From: Betaproteobacteria bacterium
Lineage (GTDB): Bacteria; Pseudomonadota; Gammaproteobacteria; Burkholderiales; SG8-39
Direction of reading: 5' to 3'
DNA: 64,000 nucleotides
Assembly: GCA_005881595.1 (NCBI GenBank)
Contig: VBBY01000005.1
Location: forward strand, 21,449-85,448
In this document: positions 1 to 8,595 of the stretch, in pieces
How positions within the stretch are numbered: the stretch's first letter is position 1
How the letters are laid out: each line of letters opens with the position of its first letter
The notes under the pieces: generated by a model
What the model was told of the DNA's origin: nothing
The model's input: only the letters and a program-made list of their open reading frames with translations
Database searches by the model: none
Position numbers and translations under genes: made by a program

Positions 1-1332
1 TTTGCCCTGTCGAAGGAGGCGGCGGGCTCGACCCGCCAGATTCTCGCCAACGCGGACATGCCCTGGCCGACGCTCAGGCTGGCCGACGGTAACGAAGTGA
101 AGCTCGACCAATCGGCCTATACCGAATACCGGGAAACGGCGAACCGCGACGACCGCAAGAAGGTTTTCGACGCGTTCTTCGGCACCTGGAAGCAGTTCGA
201 GCGCACTTTCGGCGTCACCTTCCACGAGAGCCTGAAGAAGGACGCGATCTACACCAGGCTGCGCAAGTACCCGGACACCCTCTCGCGCGCGCTCGATCGC
301 GAACGCATTCCCGCCGGCATCTATGAAACCCTGATCGCGGAGACCAACAGGAACCTGCCCACCCTGCACCGTTACTTCAGGCTGCGGGCAAGGCTGCTCG
401 GCATCAAGGGCGAGATGCGCTACTACGACATCTACCCGCCCCTGGTGAGCAGCGCGCGCAAGTACCCGATCGATGAGGGCAAGAAGATGATGCTCGCAGC
501 GGTGAAGCCGCTCGGCGAGCGTTACGTGGCGGCGATGGCCGCCGGGCTGCAGAACCGCTGGATGGACGTCTATCCGCGGCCGCGCAAGCTCTCGGGCGCT
601 CACATGGACGGCGCGGCGTACGACGTGCACCCCTTTGTCCTCATGAACTACAACGACAACTACGAGTCGGTGTCCACGCTGGTGCACGAATGGGGACACG
701 CGATGCACTCGTACCTGTCGAACGCGGCGCAGCCGTTCGTCACCTCGGACTATGCCATCTTCGTCGCCGAGATCGCCTCGACCTTCAACGAAGCCCTGCT
801 TCTGGAGCACGTGCTCAGGAACGCGGCCGACGACAACGAGCGCCTGCTGTATCTCGGCACGGCGCTCGAGAACCTGCGCGGCACGTTCTTCCGCCAGGCG
901 ATGTTCGCGGAGTTCGAGCGCGAGGTTCACGCCCGCGTCGACCGCGGCGAGCCGCTAAGCGGCGATAAATTGACACAGATCTACGGGGAGATCCTGCGCC
1001 GCTACCACGGCGACAAGGAGGGAGTGGTGAAAATCGACGACCTGTACGGCGTCGAGTGGGCCTACATCCCGCACTTCTACCGCCCGTTCTACGTCTTCCA
1101 GTACGCCACGTCGATCGCCGCGAGCTCGCTCCTCGCCGACGCGGTGCTCAAGGGCGAGCCGGGGGCGCGCGAGCGCTATCTCGAGCTGCTCAGCGCCGGC
1201 GGCTCCGACTATCCGTACGAGCTGGTGAAGGCGGCGGGCGTCGACCTCGCAAGCCCCGCCCCCTACCGCGCGGTCGTTGCGCGGATGAACCGCATCATGG
1301 ACGAGATCGAGGCGATCCAGGCCCGGCGCTGA
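1..1332 (+). CDS. M3 family oligoendopeptidase (PepF-like), 5' truncated
   Basis: Zinc metallopeptidase that cleaves oligopeptides, probably in the cytoplasm. The frame is open from the first base of the window, so the true start lies upstream and only the C-terminal about 440 residues are seen. The gluzincin motif HEWGHAMHS lies near base 687, with the downstream acidic helix (FVAEIASTFNEALL) that supplies the third zinc ligand in M3 enzymes. The C-terminal YRPFYVFQYATS stretch is typical of the PepF branch. The gene is convergent with the next gene, with 10 bases between the stops. I assign the family with confidence, but the exact subfamily only from these motifs. Confidence 0.93.
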   Translation, partial: FALSKEAAGSTRQILANADMPWPTLRLADGNEVKLDQSAYTEYRETANRDDRKKVFDAFFGTWKQFERTFGVTFHESLKKDAIYTRLRKYPDTLSRALDRERIPAGIYETLIAETNRNLPTLHRYFRLRARLLGIKGEMRYYDIYPPLVSSARKYPIDEGKKMMLAAVKPLGERYVAAMAAGLQNRWMDVYPRPRKLSGAHMDGAAYDVHPFVLMNYNDNYESVSTLVHEWGHAMHSYLSNAAQPFVTSDYAIFVAEIASTFNEALLLEHVLRNAADDNERLLYLGTALENLRGTFFRQAMFAEFEREVHARVDRGEPLSGDKLTQIYGEILRRYHGDKEGVVKIDDLYGVEWAYIPHFYRPFYVFQYATSIAASSLLADAVLKGEPGARERYLELLSAGGSDYPYELVKAAGVDLASPAPYRAVVARMNRIMDEIEAIQARR

Positions 1333-1342
1333 CCCGCCGCGG

Positions 1343-1672
1343 CTAGCGCTCTTCCATTCGTTGCGGAAGCGCCATGCCGTGCGGGAGCTCCTCGCGAGGA
1401 GGCGCAGCGGCTTCGCTGGTGCGGGGAGGGGCGCCTTTCTTCGGGCGCCCGGGCCGGTAGACGTATTGAAAAGGGACGAGCGGGGGAACGACGGGCGGAC
1501 TTTCGAGGAACTTGCAATCGGATTCGCTTGGCAGGCTTGCCGTCGCCCCGATGCGCTTGCCATTGAGGAATACAGCGTAGCGCAGCATGTGAGCGGAGTA
1601 GGGGATCGGCGTGGCGATGATGTCGTACTTGCCGACGGAGAAGCGCCTGCCTAGGACGGTAGGGATGGTCAT
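1343..1672 (-). CDS. Hypothetical protein, 109 aa
   Basis: I do not recognise this protein. It starts with ATG inside the stop of the upstream gene (ATGA overlap), so it is probably translationally coupled to it. The first about 70 residues look like a compact beta-rich fold (GKYDIIATPIPYSAHMLRYAV, then FLNGKRIGAT). The last about 40 residues are proline-, arginine- and glutamate-rich and probably disordered. There is no signal peptide or membrane segment. It is the last gene of a three-gene leftward unit headed by a cold-shock gene. The coding call rests on the overlap and on the unbroken frame; function is unknown. Confidence 0.6.
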   Translation of the reverse strand: MTIPTVLGRRFSVGKYDIIATPIPYSAHMLRYAVFLNGKRIGATASLPSESDCKFLESPPVVPPLVPFQYVYRPGRPKKGAPPRTSEAAAPPREELPHGMALPQRMEER

Positions 1673-2343
1673 TCGAAGCTGTTGACGACGACGCGCTTTT
1701 CCGCCGGGGTCCACCTTGCCCAGTATTCGTCGCCGCGCTTCTCGACCCGGAGGTTGAGGAGGGTTTCGGCGTCCACGCGGTCCGCCCGGGGCCCTTTGTC
1801 CCCCGGCGGCGCACCCGCCGCGCGCTTGCCGTAGATCAGCAACCCTTCCGCTGCGCCGCGCTCGAGCGCGATGCGGCAATGCTCCAGCCGTTCCTTGCCG
1901 CCCGGGGAGTCCGACCAGGGACGCGAATCGGCGACGTTCGGCGCCCACAGCAGGCAGCTGTTCGCGCCCTCGGCCTCCTGTACTTCCTCGGCGCGCACGC
2001 TCAGGAGCACGGTGCCGTCTGTTCGTATGCCGCCGCAGCTCCAGACCCGGTTGCGCAAGCGAACGCCGTTCACCTCGAACGCCTTGCCCCGCGTGACGAG
2101 CCGGCGTGCTTCGCCCGCCTGCCTGGGGCGGCGCACCAGCGGGTGGCCGCGCGGGCGCGCATCGAGCAGCTCGTTGCACAGCGCCGCGATCTCCGTCTCC
2201 TTGAGGCGCTCCGCGTTCGCGAGCAGCGCCCGCAGCTCGAGCGTGGTGAGCTTGTCGATCTGCTCCTTGCTCCACTTCGCCACCCGGCCCCGGGGCAGGA
2301 TAGGCGCGGCACGGATGTCTTTGATGACCGGACCTGGTTTCAC
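1669..2343 (-). CDS. Hypothetical protein, up to 224 aa
   Basis: I recognise no family. The N-terminal part (WSKEQIDKLTTLELRALLANAERL) looks helical, followed by a basic stretch, then a beta-rich region with CGGIRTDGTVLLSV and SCLLWAPNVADSRPW. The protein ends in RVEKRGDEYWARWTPAEKR. There are no membrane segments. The GTG at 2343 has its only purine-rich box directly against it. An internal GTG at 2283, starting just before AKWSKEQ, is a reasonable alternative that gives 204 residues. It lies 12 bases after the cold-shock gene, so it is probably cotranscribed, and its stop overlaps the start of the next gene. Confidence 0.65.
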   Translation of the reverse strand: MKPGPVIKDIRAAPILPRGRVAKWSKEQIDKLTTLELRALLANAERLKETEIAALCNELLDARPRGHPLVRRPRQAGEARRLVTRGKAFEVNGVRLRNRVWSCGGIRTDGTVLLSVRAEEVQEAEGANSCLLWAPNVADSRPWSDSPGGKERLEHCRIALERGAAEGLLIYGKRAAGAPPGDKGPRADRVDAETLLNLRVEKRGDEYWARWTPAEKRVVVNSFE

Positions 2344-2355
2344 CTCGCTGGTCCG

Positions 2356-2559
2356 TTACACGGGCTTGATGTTGGCGGCGCGAGGGCCCTTGGGGCTCTG
2401 CTCGACCTCGTATTGCACCTTGTCGTTCTCCTTCAGCGTCTTGAACCCGCTCGCCTGGATGGACGAGAAGTGCACGAAGAGATCCTTGCTGCCGTCATCG
2501 GGCGTGATGAAGCCGAAGCCCTTGGCGTCGTTGAACCACTTTACGGTACCTGTACTCAT
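2356..2559 (-). CDS. Cold-shock protein, CspA family
   Basis: Small single-stranded nucleic acid binding protein of 67 residues, the usual length for the family, acting as an RNA chaperone in the cytoplasm. Both RNP motifs are clear: KGFGFI (RNP1) and DLFVHFSSI (RNP2), after the standard TGTVKWFN opening. The start at 2559 is chosen because it matches the family N-terminus and has an AAGGAA ribosome site just upstream; a longer in-frame extension is not family-like. A leader of about 140 bases separates it from a good promoter, which resembles known cspA genes whose long leader gives temperature control. Two unknown genes follow it. Confidence 0.95.
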   Translation of the reverse strand: MSTGTVKWFNDAKGFGFITPDDGSKDLFVHFSSIQASGFKTLKENDKVQYEVEQSPKGPRAANIKPV

Positions 2560-2707
2560 GTCTGTTTCCTTGATATCGATTGGAAAGAAGGGCGCCATCG
2601 GAAGAGAGGCGGCCCTGCGGAAAATCAAGGAGAGAACCAACCGACGAGGACAGTACGAACCGCTACGACCCGACCAGCTACTCGCTGCTTGAGAATCCTA
2701 CTGTATC

Positions 2708-2736
2708 GTTATACAGGCATTCGAGCGCGCAGTCCA
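2708..2736 (-). promoter_or_regulatory. Sigma70-type promoter for the cold-shock gene
   Basis: On the minus strand a TGGACT -35 box (2736-2731) is followed by a 17-base spacer and a TATAAC -10 box (2713-2708). The predicted transcription start near 2701 gives a leader of about 140 bases before the cold-shock ATG. A perfect 6-bp inverted repeat, CTGTAT and ATACAG with a 4-base loop (2701-2716), spans the -10 box and the start site. It could be an operator or the first hairpin of the leader. Confidence 0.55.
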
Positions 2737-2738
2737 GT

Positions 2739-3917
2739 CTAACCCGGGCGCGGCCAGGGCACGCCCTGGCTGCCGCGGCGCACCGGGCCAACGCCCTTGT
2801 AGACGAACTTCTGCAGGCGCTTGCCCTCGTAGGTCTCGGTCGTGTAGAGGTTGCCCTTCGAGTCGGTGGCGATGCTGTGCACGCCGAAGAACTGGCCGGG
2901 CTGGCGGCCGCCGTCGCCGAAGCTGGTCAGCTCCTCCAGCGTCTCGCGCAGGATGATGCGCACCTTCTGGTTGCGGCCGTCGGCCATGAAAATGTAGCGC
3001 TGCTGCGGATCGCGCGAGAAGGCGACGTCCCAGACCGAGCCTTCGCTCAGGCTCCTCCTCGCATACCACTGCTCCTTGATGAACTTGCCGTCCTTCGTGA
3101 ACACCTGCAGGCGATCGTTCTGCCGGTCGCAGACGTACACCAGGCCGTCGTTCGAGACGTCGGAGCAGTGCACCGGGTTGCGGAACTGCTGCGCCGGCGG
3201 CGCGTCGGGATTGTAAGGCCCGAGGTTGCTGTCGTCGGGCTTGTTGCCGTAGGCGCCCCAGTAGCGCTTCATCTTGCCGGTGTCGGCGTCGAGCACGGCG
3301 ACGCGCTTGTTCTGGTAGCCGTCGGCGACGAACGCCTCGTTGGTTTTCGGGTCGACGAAGATCTTCGCCACGCGGCCGAAGTTCTCCAGGTCGTTGCTGC
3401 CTTTGTTGTTGCCGTACTTGCCCACCTGCAGCAGGAACTTGCCGTCCTTGGTGAACTTCAGCACCTGCGCGTCCTTCGCGCCGTTGCCGCCGATCCAGAC
3501 ATTGCCCTTGTGGTCGACGAAGATGCCATGGTTCGACTCGGGCCATTCGTAGCCCGGTCCCGGGCCGCCCCAGTGCCGCACCAGGTTGCCGGCCTGGTCG
3601 AACACCAGCACCGGCGGCGCGCCGCGGCAGCATTCGCCGGTCGGCGGGCTGAGCTCCAGGCCCTTCTCGTTGTTGTTGAGCGTGGCCGAGCTGCGATGGA
3701 TGATCCAGACGTGGTCCTGCTCGTCGACCCAGACGCCGATCGTCATGCCGAGCAGCCAGTGGTTGGGCAGGGGCTTGGGCCACAGCGGATCGACTTCGAA
3801 CACCGGCGCCTGCACGACCTCGGCTTGGTTAGCCTGCCGGTCGAGGAGCGCCTGCGTGCAGCCGAGCACCGCGAGTAGCGCGACGAACGCCGCGCCGACT
3901 GCTCTGCGATTCGTCAT
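2739..3917 (-). CDS. NHL-repeat beta-propeller lipoprotein
   Basis: Predicted exported lipoprotein of 392 residues. It has a short basic N-terminus, a hydrophobic stretch and a lipobox ending at Cys20 (LAVLGC). The mature part is built of NHL-type repeats with recurrent GNVWI, GFVAD-like and DRLQVFTKDGKF segments, as in peptidyl-alpha-hydroxyglycine lyase-like six-blade propellers. Several cysteines (GECCRG, VHCSD, VYVCD) could form disulfides in the periplasm. The start at 3917 has a strong GGAGGAGG site. It is divergent from the HupE-like gene with only about 35 bases between them. Its substrate or ligand cannot be told from the sequence. Confidence 0.85.
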   Translation of the reverse strand: MTNRRAVGAAFVALLAVLGCTQALLDRQANQAEVVQAPVFEVDPLWPKPLPNHWLLGMTIGVWVDEQDHVWIIHRSSATLNNNEKGLELSPPTGECCRGAPPVLVFDQAGNLVRHWGGPGPGYEWPESNHGIFVDHKGNVWIGGNGAKDAQVLKFTKDGKFLLQVGKYGNNKGSNDLENFGRVAKIFVDPKTNEAFVADGYQNKRVAVLDADTGKMKRYWGAYGNKPDDSNLGPYNPDAPPAQQFRNPVHCSDVSNDGLVYVCDRQNDRLQVFTKDGKFIKEQWYARRSLSEGSVWDVAFSRDPQQRYIFMADGRNQKVRIILRETLEELTSFGDGGRQPGQFFGVHSIATDSKGNLYTTETYEGKRLQKFVYKGVGPVRRGSQGVPWPRPG

Positions 3918-3952
3918 CCGTGCCTCCTCCGGGAAGCGACCGGGCCGAGTAT

Positions 3953-5257
3953 ATGCAAACTCTGCAATACTGGGTGCGATTGGATCGCAATTTCATCCTC
4001 GCCGCGGCACTTCTCGCGTTCGCGCCGGGCGCGCGGGCGCACGACATCCCCGACGAAGTCCGCGTCCAGGCCTTCGTAAAGCCCGAAGGCCAGGCGCTGA
4101 AACTGCTGGTGCGCGTGCCGCTCAAGGCGATGCGCGACGTCGACGTGCCGCAGCGGCAGGGAGGCTTCCTCGACTTCGCGCGCGTCGACAGCTCGCTGCG
4201 CGACGCGGTCGCCCTGTGGCTCGCAGGCGAGATCGAGCTTTACGAGAACGACGCGCGGCTCGGCAAGCCGAAGCTGGTCGATGCCCGCGTCTCGCTCGAG
4301 TCGGACCGCTCCTTCGCCGCGTACGAAAGCGCGCTCGCGCATTTCAAGGATCCGCGCCTCGGCAACGACACCGAGCTCTACTGGAACCAGGGGCTGCTGG
4401 ACGTGCTGCTCGCGTACCCGGTGCGCTCCGAGCGCTCCGCCTTCTCGATCCGGCCGCGGCTCGAGCGGCTCGGCATCAAGGTCAACATCGTGCTGCGCTT
4501 CCTGCCGCCGGGCGGCGAGGCGAGGGCGTTCGACCTGCACGGCGACCCCGGCCTCGTGCGCCTCGACCCGCGCTGGCACCAGGCGGCGCTGCGCTTCGTG
4601 TACTCGGGCTTCCTGCACATCCTGCAGGGCAGCGACCACCTTCTCTTCGTGCTCTGCCTGGTCGTCCCGTTCCGGCGCTTCTGGCCGCTCGCGGCCATCG
4701 TCACCGCCTTCACCGTCGCGCACTCCGTCACCCTCATCATGACTGCCCTCGGCCACGGCCCGGACGCGCTCTGGTTTCCCCCGCTGATCGAGCTGCTGAT
4801 CGCCGCCTCGATCTTCTACATGGCCGCCGAGAACGTCCTCGGCAGCAGCCTGCAGCGGCGCTGGATCATCGCCTTCGCCTTCGGCCTGGTGCACGGCTTC
4901 GGCTTCGCCTACGGCCTGCAGCAGCTCCTGCAGTTCGCCGGATCCCACCTCATCACCTCGCTCCTCGCCTTCAACCTCGGAGTCGAGCTCGGCCAGCTCC
5001 TCGTGCTGATCGTCCTCGTCCCGCTGCTCAGCTTCCTCTTCCGCTATCTTCCCGAGCGCGTCGGCACGATCATCATCTCGCTGGTCGTGGGTCACACAGC
5101 CTGGCATTGGCTCCTCGAGCGCTGGGAGCGCCTGAGCAGATTCCCCTGGCCCACGCTCGACGCCGCGACGCTCGCCAGCGCAATTCGCTGGCTCATCGCA
5201 CTGCTGGTGCTTGCAGGGTTGGCGTGGATAGCTGCTCACAAAAGATCACACAGATAA
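3953..5257 (+). CDS. HupE/UreJ-like integral membrane protein with periplasmic N-terminal domain
   Basis: The protein has a signal peptide ending near ARAHDIP, an extracytoplasmic domain of about 190 residues, then about six membrane helices. The membrane part carries the family histidine motifs GFLHILQGSDHLLF, FTVAHSVTL and FGLVHGFGFA. HupE/UreJ proteins are linked to nickel or cobalt uptake, but the two-part form here is mostly uncharacterised. I see no nickel enzyme nearby to support a nickel role. The start at 3953 is preferred over 3920, which would lie in the ribosome site of the divergent gene. The C-terminus ends in a short basic tail (AHKRSHR). Confidence 0.8.
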   Translation: MQTLQYWVRLDRNFILAAALLAFAPGARAHDIPDEVRVQAFVKPEGQALKLLVRVPLKAMRDVDVPQRQGGFLDFARVDSSLRDAVALWLAGEIELYENDARLGKPKLVDARVSLESDRSFAAYESALAHFKDPRLGNDTELYWNQGLLDVLLAYPVRSERSAFSIRPRLERLGIKVNIVLRFLPPGGEARAFDLHGDPGLVRLDPRWHQAALRFVYSGFLHILQGSDHLLFVLCLVVPFRRFWPLAAIVTAFTVAHSVTLIMTALGHGPDALWFPPLIELLIAASIFYMAAENVLGSSLQRRWIIAFAFGLVHGFGFAYGLQQLLQFAGSHLITSLLAFNLGVELGQLLVLIVLVPLLSFLFRYLPERVGTIIISLVVGHTAWHWLLERWERLSRFPWPTLDAATLASAIRWLIALLVLAGLAWIAAHKRSHR

Positions 5258-5306
5258 ATCCAAATAATGCATGGACGAGTCGCGCCGGGGGATTCATTGT
5301 GCGGCG

Positions 5307-6845
5307 ATGTCAAACCTTAAAATTACCCATAGACTCGCGCTCCTGCTCGGGGTGCTGGTCCTCTCTCCGGTGGTTTGGGCCGGCGCACCGCAGGCCTACA
5401 TCACCAATCTCAACGACGGCACGGTCTCAGTGATCGACACGGCGAGTAACACCGTGATGGCGACGGTGCCGGTGGGGAATTTCCCTAACGGCGTGGCGCT
5501 GACGCCCGACGGGGCGCACGTCTATGTGGCGAATGTTGTCGACGGCACGGTCTCGGTGATCGAAACGGCCGGCAACACCGTGACCGCGACCGTACCGGTG
5601 GGGCTGTTCCCATTCGGCGTGGCAGTGACGCCCGACGGCGCCCACGTCTATGTGGCGAACCAGGGCGGCGGCAACGTCTCGGTGATCGCCACGGCAAGCA
5701 ATACCGTGACGGCGACGGTGACGGTTGGCCCCAGCCCAACCGGAGTTGCGGTAACGCCCGACGGGACCCGCGTCTATGTGGCGAACGATGGCGACGGCAC
5801 GGTCTCGGTAATCGACACCGCAAGCAACGGCGTGATCGCGACCGTGACGGTAGGGGGCGGCCCGGTGGGCGTTGCGGTGACGCCTGACGGAGCCCGCGTC
5901 TATGTGGGGAATTTTTCCGGCAGCACGGTTTCGGTGATCGCCACGGCAACCAATACCGTGACGGCGACGGTGACGGTGGGGCTCAACCCGGAGGGCATTG
6001 CGGTGACGCCCGACGGGACCCGCGTCTATGTGGCGAACTTCAACGCGAACACGATCTCGGTGATCGCCACGGCCAGCAATACCGTAACGGCGACGGTGAC
6101 CGTTGGCGCCAACCCAGCTGGAGTTGCGGTGACGCCCGACGGCGCCCACGTCTATGTGGCGAATCAGAACAGCAACAATGTCGCGATGATCGCCACGGCC
6201 GGCAACACCGTGACGGCGACGGTGCCGGTGGGTGTCCTTCCCCGTGCCTTCGGCAAGTTCATCAGCTCCTCGGGTGACGCGACGCCGCCGGTGACGAGCT
6301 TGGCCGCGCAGCCCGGAACGCTCAAGGGGCGGAAGTTGATGACCGCGAACGCGACGCTGACCGTTTCGCCGGGCGGCCTGACGATCCAGACACGATGCTT
6401 CGACTCGTTCGGCCTTAACGTCCTTCTGTCGGCGACCGACGATTCCTCCGGCGTCGCGCAGATCAACTACGGGTCTGCACACTTCGTGCTCGGACAGCAG
6501 CCGCCGAATCCTGCGCTCGACCAGAGCATCGCGTCGGCAAGCGGAACGATCCCGTTCCCGACCACCGGCGTCTTCGTGCTCAACTACGGCGCGGTGGACC
6601 TCGCAGGGAACCAGGAAACGACGAAGAGCGCGCTGGTGATGGTGAATTCGTTCAAGGCGTTTGCGTGCGCGACACAACCGTTCGCCTTGGCAGCGCTCCC
6701 GAGCTCCGCAACGGTGACCGTGAGCGGCACCCTGACCAACGGCTCGAAGACCAAGCCGTTCAGGTTCAAGTTCAAGTACGGACCGCGCTCAGCAGGGCGC
6801 GACGGCGATGACGACGAGAACGACAACGACGCCCGCGATGATTGA
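5307..6845 (+). CDS. Secreted YVTN-family beta-propeller protein with C-terminal extension
   Basis: The chosen start (MSNLKITHR) gives a signal peptide ending about residue 26 (VVWAGA). It is followed by seven 42-residue repeats of the YVTN/YncE type, each with a VSVI-TASNTV-ATV-VG core and ending PDG-[TAH]-VYVAN. About 190 further residues form a beta-rich domain (ATDDSSGVAQINYG, GAVDLAGNQETT) like those in cell-surface proteins. The tail is very acidic (GDDDENDNDARDD). It is probably a periplasmic or surface propeller, with no catalytic motif visible. An earlier ATG at 5271 would add 12 residues before the signal peptide and is less likely. Confidence 0.85.
   Translation: MSNLKITHRLALLLGVLVLSPVVWAGAPQAYITNLNDGTVSVIDTASNTVMATVPVGNFPNGVALTPDGAHVYVANVVDGTVSVIETAGNTVTATVPVGLFPFGVAVTPDGAHVYVANQGGGNVSVIATASNTVTATVTVGPSPTGVAVTPDGTRVYVANDGDGTVSVIDTASNGVIATVTVGGGPVGVAVTPDGARVYVGNFSGSTVSVIATATNTVTATVTVGLNPEGIAVTPDGTRVYVANFNANTISVIATASNTVTATVTVGANPAGVAVTPDGAHVYVANQNSNNVAMIATAGNTVTATVPVGVLPRAFGKFISSSGDATPPVTSLAAQPGTLKGRKLMTANATLTVSPGGLTIQTRCFDSFGLNVLLSATDDSSGVAQINYGSAHFVLGQQPPNPALDQSIASASGTIPFPTTGVFVLNYGAVDLAGNQETTKSALVMVNSFKAFACATQPFALAALPSSATVTVSGTLTNGSKTKPFRFKFKYGPRSAGRDGDDDENDNDARDD
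5406..6257 (+). repeat. Tandem 126-bp coding repeats, about 6.8 copies
   Basis: The propeller repeats are also strongly repeated at DNA level with an exact 126-base period. The blocks begin at 5406, 5532, 5658, 5784, 5910, 6036 and 6162. Phrases such as gtgacgcccgacgg and gtctatgtggcgaa recur almost unchanged. This similarity could allow copy number change by slippage or recombination. Confidence 0.85.
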
Positions 6846-6930
6846 TCACCTAGCGGAGCGCCGCCAGAGGCCAGCCTTGCTTCAGGCGTAAACTACCCCG
6901 CCTGTCTTTGGACCCGAGCGGGAGCACGTC

Positions 6931-8112
6931 ATGAAGAACCTTGGTTTTGCGCTTAGACCGATGTTAAGCGTCGCGTTGGCGATGTGTCTGGTGGCGAGCG
7001 TTACTCCGGCCGCAGCTCAATTCGTGATCATCGGCATCGACAACAAGGTTTTCTGGGATAGCGACGCGAAACCGATCCTCTCCCCGCCTGGAAAGGACGC
7101 GGTCATCATCTTGGATATCAGCGACCGCATGAATCCGCGGATCGTCGCCAGTCTGGCACTGATGAATTCCGTGTTCGGTCCACCCGTGAATCTGGCCATC
7201 ACGCCGGACGAGAGCCTGGCACTCGTAGCGAACTCTATGGACTGGGTTCAGGACGGCGCAGCGTGGAAGGGCGTTCCCGGAAGCGACATATTCGTGATCG
7301 ACCTGAAGGCGAACCCACCCGCGCTAGTCTCCACCGTAAAAGCGGGCAGGCAGCCTTCTGGCATGGCAATCAATCGTGCGGGGAATCTGGCGCTCGTTAC
7401 CAACCGGGCTGATAACTCTATTTCCGTACTCTCAATTCGCGGAAAAGAGGTCAAGGTGGTGGACACCGTAGCGATGGGCGAACAGGTTTCGGCCGTGGCG
7501 TTCACACCGGACGGCAAACGGGCGCTCGCCGCCAAGAACGTCAACAATAAGGCTGCTCTGCTGCAGGTCGACGGCGAGAAAGTGACCTACGCAAAGTACG
7601 ACATGTTGGTGGGTCTTTTTCCCTACAACTTGGGAATTACGCCGAATGGAAAACTCGCCCTCACGGCGAATAACGGCAACTCCGGCTCCGCGGACGGAAA
7701 CGTAGATACTGTTGGCGTAATTGACCTGGAGGCAACGCCACCCCGCGTCATTGACCAGGTGGTGGTCGGCGACGGGCCGGAGGGCTTCGCCATCAGCCCG
7801 ACGGGCGAGGTCGCAGTGGCCATCCTGCTTCGCGGCAGCAACGCAGCCAAATCAGCGTTTTTCTACAATCGCAACGGATCGGTGGCAGTGCTGAAGATCG
7901 ATGGCAAGAAGGTTACGAAGGTAGGTGAAGTGGAGGTCCGAGGCTTGCCTGAGGGAGCGGTATTCAGTCCGGATGGCAAGTACCTGTACGTCGGAAACTA
8001 CATGGACGACGACATCTCCATTCTCAGGGTAGACGGGACCACCGTGACTAACACCGGCAAGCTGGTCAAACTGCCTGGCCATCCGGCTTCCATGCGCAGC
8101 GTTGTCCCCTGA
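6931..8112 (+). CDS. Secreted beta-propeller protein (YncE/lactonase-like fold)
   Basis: Predicted 393-residue periplasmic protein with a clear signal peptide (LAMCLVASVTPAAAQ, cleavage about residue 30). Propeller blades recur with PDGKRALAA, PNGKLALTAN and SPDGKYLYVGN motifs, but the repeats are diverged and not duplicated at DNA level. It is similar in style to the preceding YVTN gene yet much less repetitive, so it is not a recent copy. The start is supported by GGGAG about six bases upstream. It is convergent with the cupin gene, 9 bases apart. No catalytic residues can be assigned. Confidence 0.85.
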   Translation: MKNLGFALRPMLSVALAMCLVASVTPAAAQFVIIGIDNKVFWDSDAKPILSPPGKDAVIILDISDRMNPRIVASLALMNSVFGPPVNLAITPDESLALVANSMDWVQDGAAWKGVPGSDIFVIDLKANPPALVSTVKAGRQPSGMAINRAGNLALVTNRADNSISVLSIRGKEVKVVDTVAMGEQVSAVAFTPDGKRALAAKNVNNKAALLQVDGEKVTYAKYDMLVGLFPYNLGITPNGKLALTANNGNSGSADGNVDTVGVIDLEATPPRVIDQVVVGDGPEGFAISPTGEVAVAILLRGSNAAKSAFFYNRNGSVAVLKIDGKKVTKVGEVEVRGLPEGAVFSPDGKYLYVGNYMDDDISILRVDGTTVTNTGKLVKLPGHPASMRSVVP

Positions 8113-8121
8113 CGTAAGAGA

Positions 8122-8595
8122 CTAGGATTTTGGCGCGGGATGGATGTTGTCCACCCAATGCACCTCTTCTGGTTTCTCCACCACCGGAATATCCAGGTTC
8201 ACCACCACCGGCTGCTGACCGCTGCGGCATAGGACGCAGGAGAGCGGCTCGGTGTCGCTCGCGTTGATTTCCTGATGCGGGACGAAGGGCGGGACGTAGA
8301 TGAAGTCGCCGGGGCCGGCTTCGGCCATGAACTCGAGCTTGTCGCCCCAGCGCATGCGCGCCTTGCCGCTCACCACGTAGATCACGCTCTCTACCGGGCC
8401 GTGATGGTGGGCGCCGGTCTTGGCCTTGGGGTGGATGACGACGGTGCCGGCCCAGAGTTTCTCGGCGCCGGCGCGCGCGTGGGTGATGGCGGCGGCGCGG
8501 TTCATGCCCGGGGTCTGCGGGGTGTTGATGTCGAGCTCGTTGGAGTGGACGACGCGCACGCCGTCGTACTTCCACTTGGGCTTGGGATCGGTCAT
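8122..8595 (-). CDS. Cupin-domain protein, 157 aa
   Basis: Single-domain cupin. The first motif is GAHHHGPVESVIYVVSGKARMRWG with a three-His cluster, and the second is GDFIYVPPFVPHQEIN. These supply the usual His and Glu metal ligands. There is no signal peptide, so it is cytoplasmic. The ATG overlaps the stop of the upstream M20 hydrolase gene (ATGA), so the two are probably coupled and may act on one substrate. It could be a dioxygenase, an isomerase or a ligand-binding cupin. The sequence does not decide. Confidence 0.85.
   Translation of the reverse strand: MTDPKPKWKYDGVRVVHSNELDINTPQTPGMNRAAAITHARAGAEKLWAGTVVIHPKAKTGAHHHGPVESVIYVVSGKARMRWGDKLEFMAEAGPGDFIYVPPFVPHQEINASDTEPLSCVLCRSGQQPVVVNLDIPVVEKPEEVHWVDNIHPAPKS

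Noticed and set aside
5406..6257. Regular 126-base repeats as a possible CRISPR-like array
   Set aside because: Units are contiguous, in frame, have no spacers and encode propeller blades.
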